From positions 1-5,669 of the forward strand of contig JAXGVG010000119.1 of the NCBI GenBank assembly GCA_040773965.1: a stretch of DNA of 5,669 nucleotides, in the 5' to 3' direction. Positions within the stretch are counted from its first letter, which is position 1; each line of letters begins with the position of its first letter. Positions 5,201 through 5,669 of this stretch are shown one piece after another. The notes beneath the pieces were generated by a model, which made no database searches, was not told where the DNA came from, and saw only the letters and a program-made list of their open reading frames with translations. The DNA comes from JAXGVG01 sp040773965 (lineage in GTDB: Bacteria; Pseudomonadota; Alphaproteobacteria; UBA9219). Both the position numbers and the translations under genes were made by a program.

Positions 5201-5669
5201 ACCATCTTCAATCTTTCTTGCCGCTCCCGCTTCCTGCGCAGAACGCGCGCCGCCGCGACCATGGCGCTCAAGGCCTGCCGCGTTTCCGGCCAGTCGCGCG
5301 TCTTGAGCCCGCAGTCGGGATTGACCCAAAGCAGGGCCGGATCGATCCGCTCGGCCGCTTTTTCCAAAAGTCCGGCGATTTCTTCCTGGCTGGGCACGCG
5401 GGGGCTGTGAATGTCGTAAACGCCGGGGCCGATTTCGTTGGGATACCTGTAATGGCTGAACGCTTCCAAAAGCTCCATTTGCGAACGGCTCGTCTCGATC
5501 GAAATTACGTCGGCGTCAAGCTCGCGGATCGACGAAATAATGTCGTTGAACTCCGAATAGCACATATGCGTATGAATCTGCGTCTCGTCCTTCACACCCA
5601 TGGAACAGAGACGAAACGCCTGCACGGCCCATGACAGGTAGTCCCGCCATTCGAGCCGCCGCAAGGGCA
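5197..5669 (-). CDS. metE: Cobalamin-independent methionine synthase, C-terminal part (5' end outside window)
   Basis: The frame runs off the right edge of the window and gives about 157 C-terminal residues, roughly a fifth of a normal MetE (E. coli 753 aa). MetE transfers the methyl group of 5-methyltetrahydrofolate (polyglutamate form) to homocysteine. All C-terminal active-site residues are present with E. coli spacing: zinc ligands in IHTHMC (H641 and C643 equivalents), ISIETS (E665) and NPDCGLKTR (C726), and the acid-base His in VYDIHSP (H694). Spacings of 22, 29 and 32 residues match exactly. The extreme C-terminus is a basic extension (LRRKRERQERLKMV), slightly longer than in E. coli. 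Its TGA (5199-5197) overlaps the metF ATG, so metE is the upstream gene of a metE-metF operon whose promoter lies beyond the window. Any regulator or riboswitch for it is not visible here. Confidence 0.97.
   Translation of the reverse strand, partial: PLRRLEWRDYLSWAVQAFRLCSMGVKDETQIHTHMCYSEFNDIISSIRELDADVISIETSRSQMELLEAFSHYRYPNEIGPGVYDIHSPRVPSQEEIAGLLEKAAERIDPALLWVNPDCGLKTRDWPETRQALSAMVAAARVLRRKRERQERLKMV

Noticed and set aside
4709..5410. 233-codon plus-strand open frame antisense to metF and metE
   Set aside because: It lies over two unmistakable minus-strand genes; its Arg/His/Val-rich sequence is the usual shadow of a GC-rich gene.
1..5669. CRISPR array, transposon ends, tRNA or phage-like defence cluster
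   Set aside because: No regularly spaced repeats, no transposase or integrase coding, no cloverleaf-like sequence and no recognisable defence domains on either strand.

Overview
The window looks like chromosomal DNA from an alphaproteobacterium. The L9 protein has the alphaproteobacterial style of sequence, including the MIEVILLERI start, the VIRQASETGQLYGSV central stretch and a long Ala/Lys/Glu tail. The ends of S18, MetF and MetE fit a free-living, prototrophic proteobacterium. Coding regions are GC-rich, while the spacers, especially about 1175-1330 and 2880-2980, are clearly richer in A+T. No rRNA, tRNA, CRISPR array, insertion sequence or phage gene was seen.

Left part (1-960, plus strand): the 3' end of rpsR (S18) is followed after 25 bases by a complete rplI (L9). 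The pair closes with a strong intrinsic terminator at 925-960. This is the tail of the conserved rpsF-rpsR-rplI ribosomal protein operon.

Middle part (961-3001): a spacer of about 500 bases has no convincing gene but holds a perfect 10-bp inverted repeat, a second 8-bp dyad and a 10-bp direct repeat. Then come a 321-aa protein of unknown family, probably starting at TTG 1471, and a 74-aa helical protein whose leader can fold into a long hairpin. Both are plus-strand single genes with their own spacers.

Right part (3002-5669): a plus-strand DHH/DHHA1 phosphoesterase of 438 aa converges, with only 9 bases between stop codons, on a minus-strand metE-metF pair. metE (3' end only) and metF overlap by four bases (ATGA). 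MetF makes 5-methyltetrahydrofolate, and MetE uses it to methylate homocysteine, so the overlap joins consecutive steps of methionine synthesis.

The best candidates for something undescribed are the 321-aa protein with its structured upstream region, the small gene with the hairpin leader, and the DHH protein with its variant motif I and Gly-Asn-Gly-Ser insert. I found no evidence for a defence system or other multi-gene novel system.
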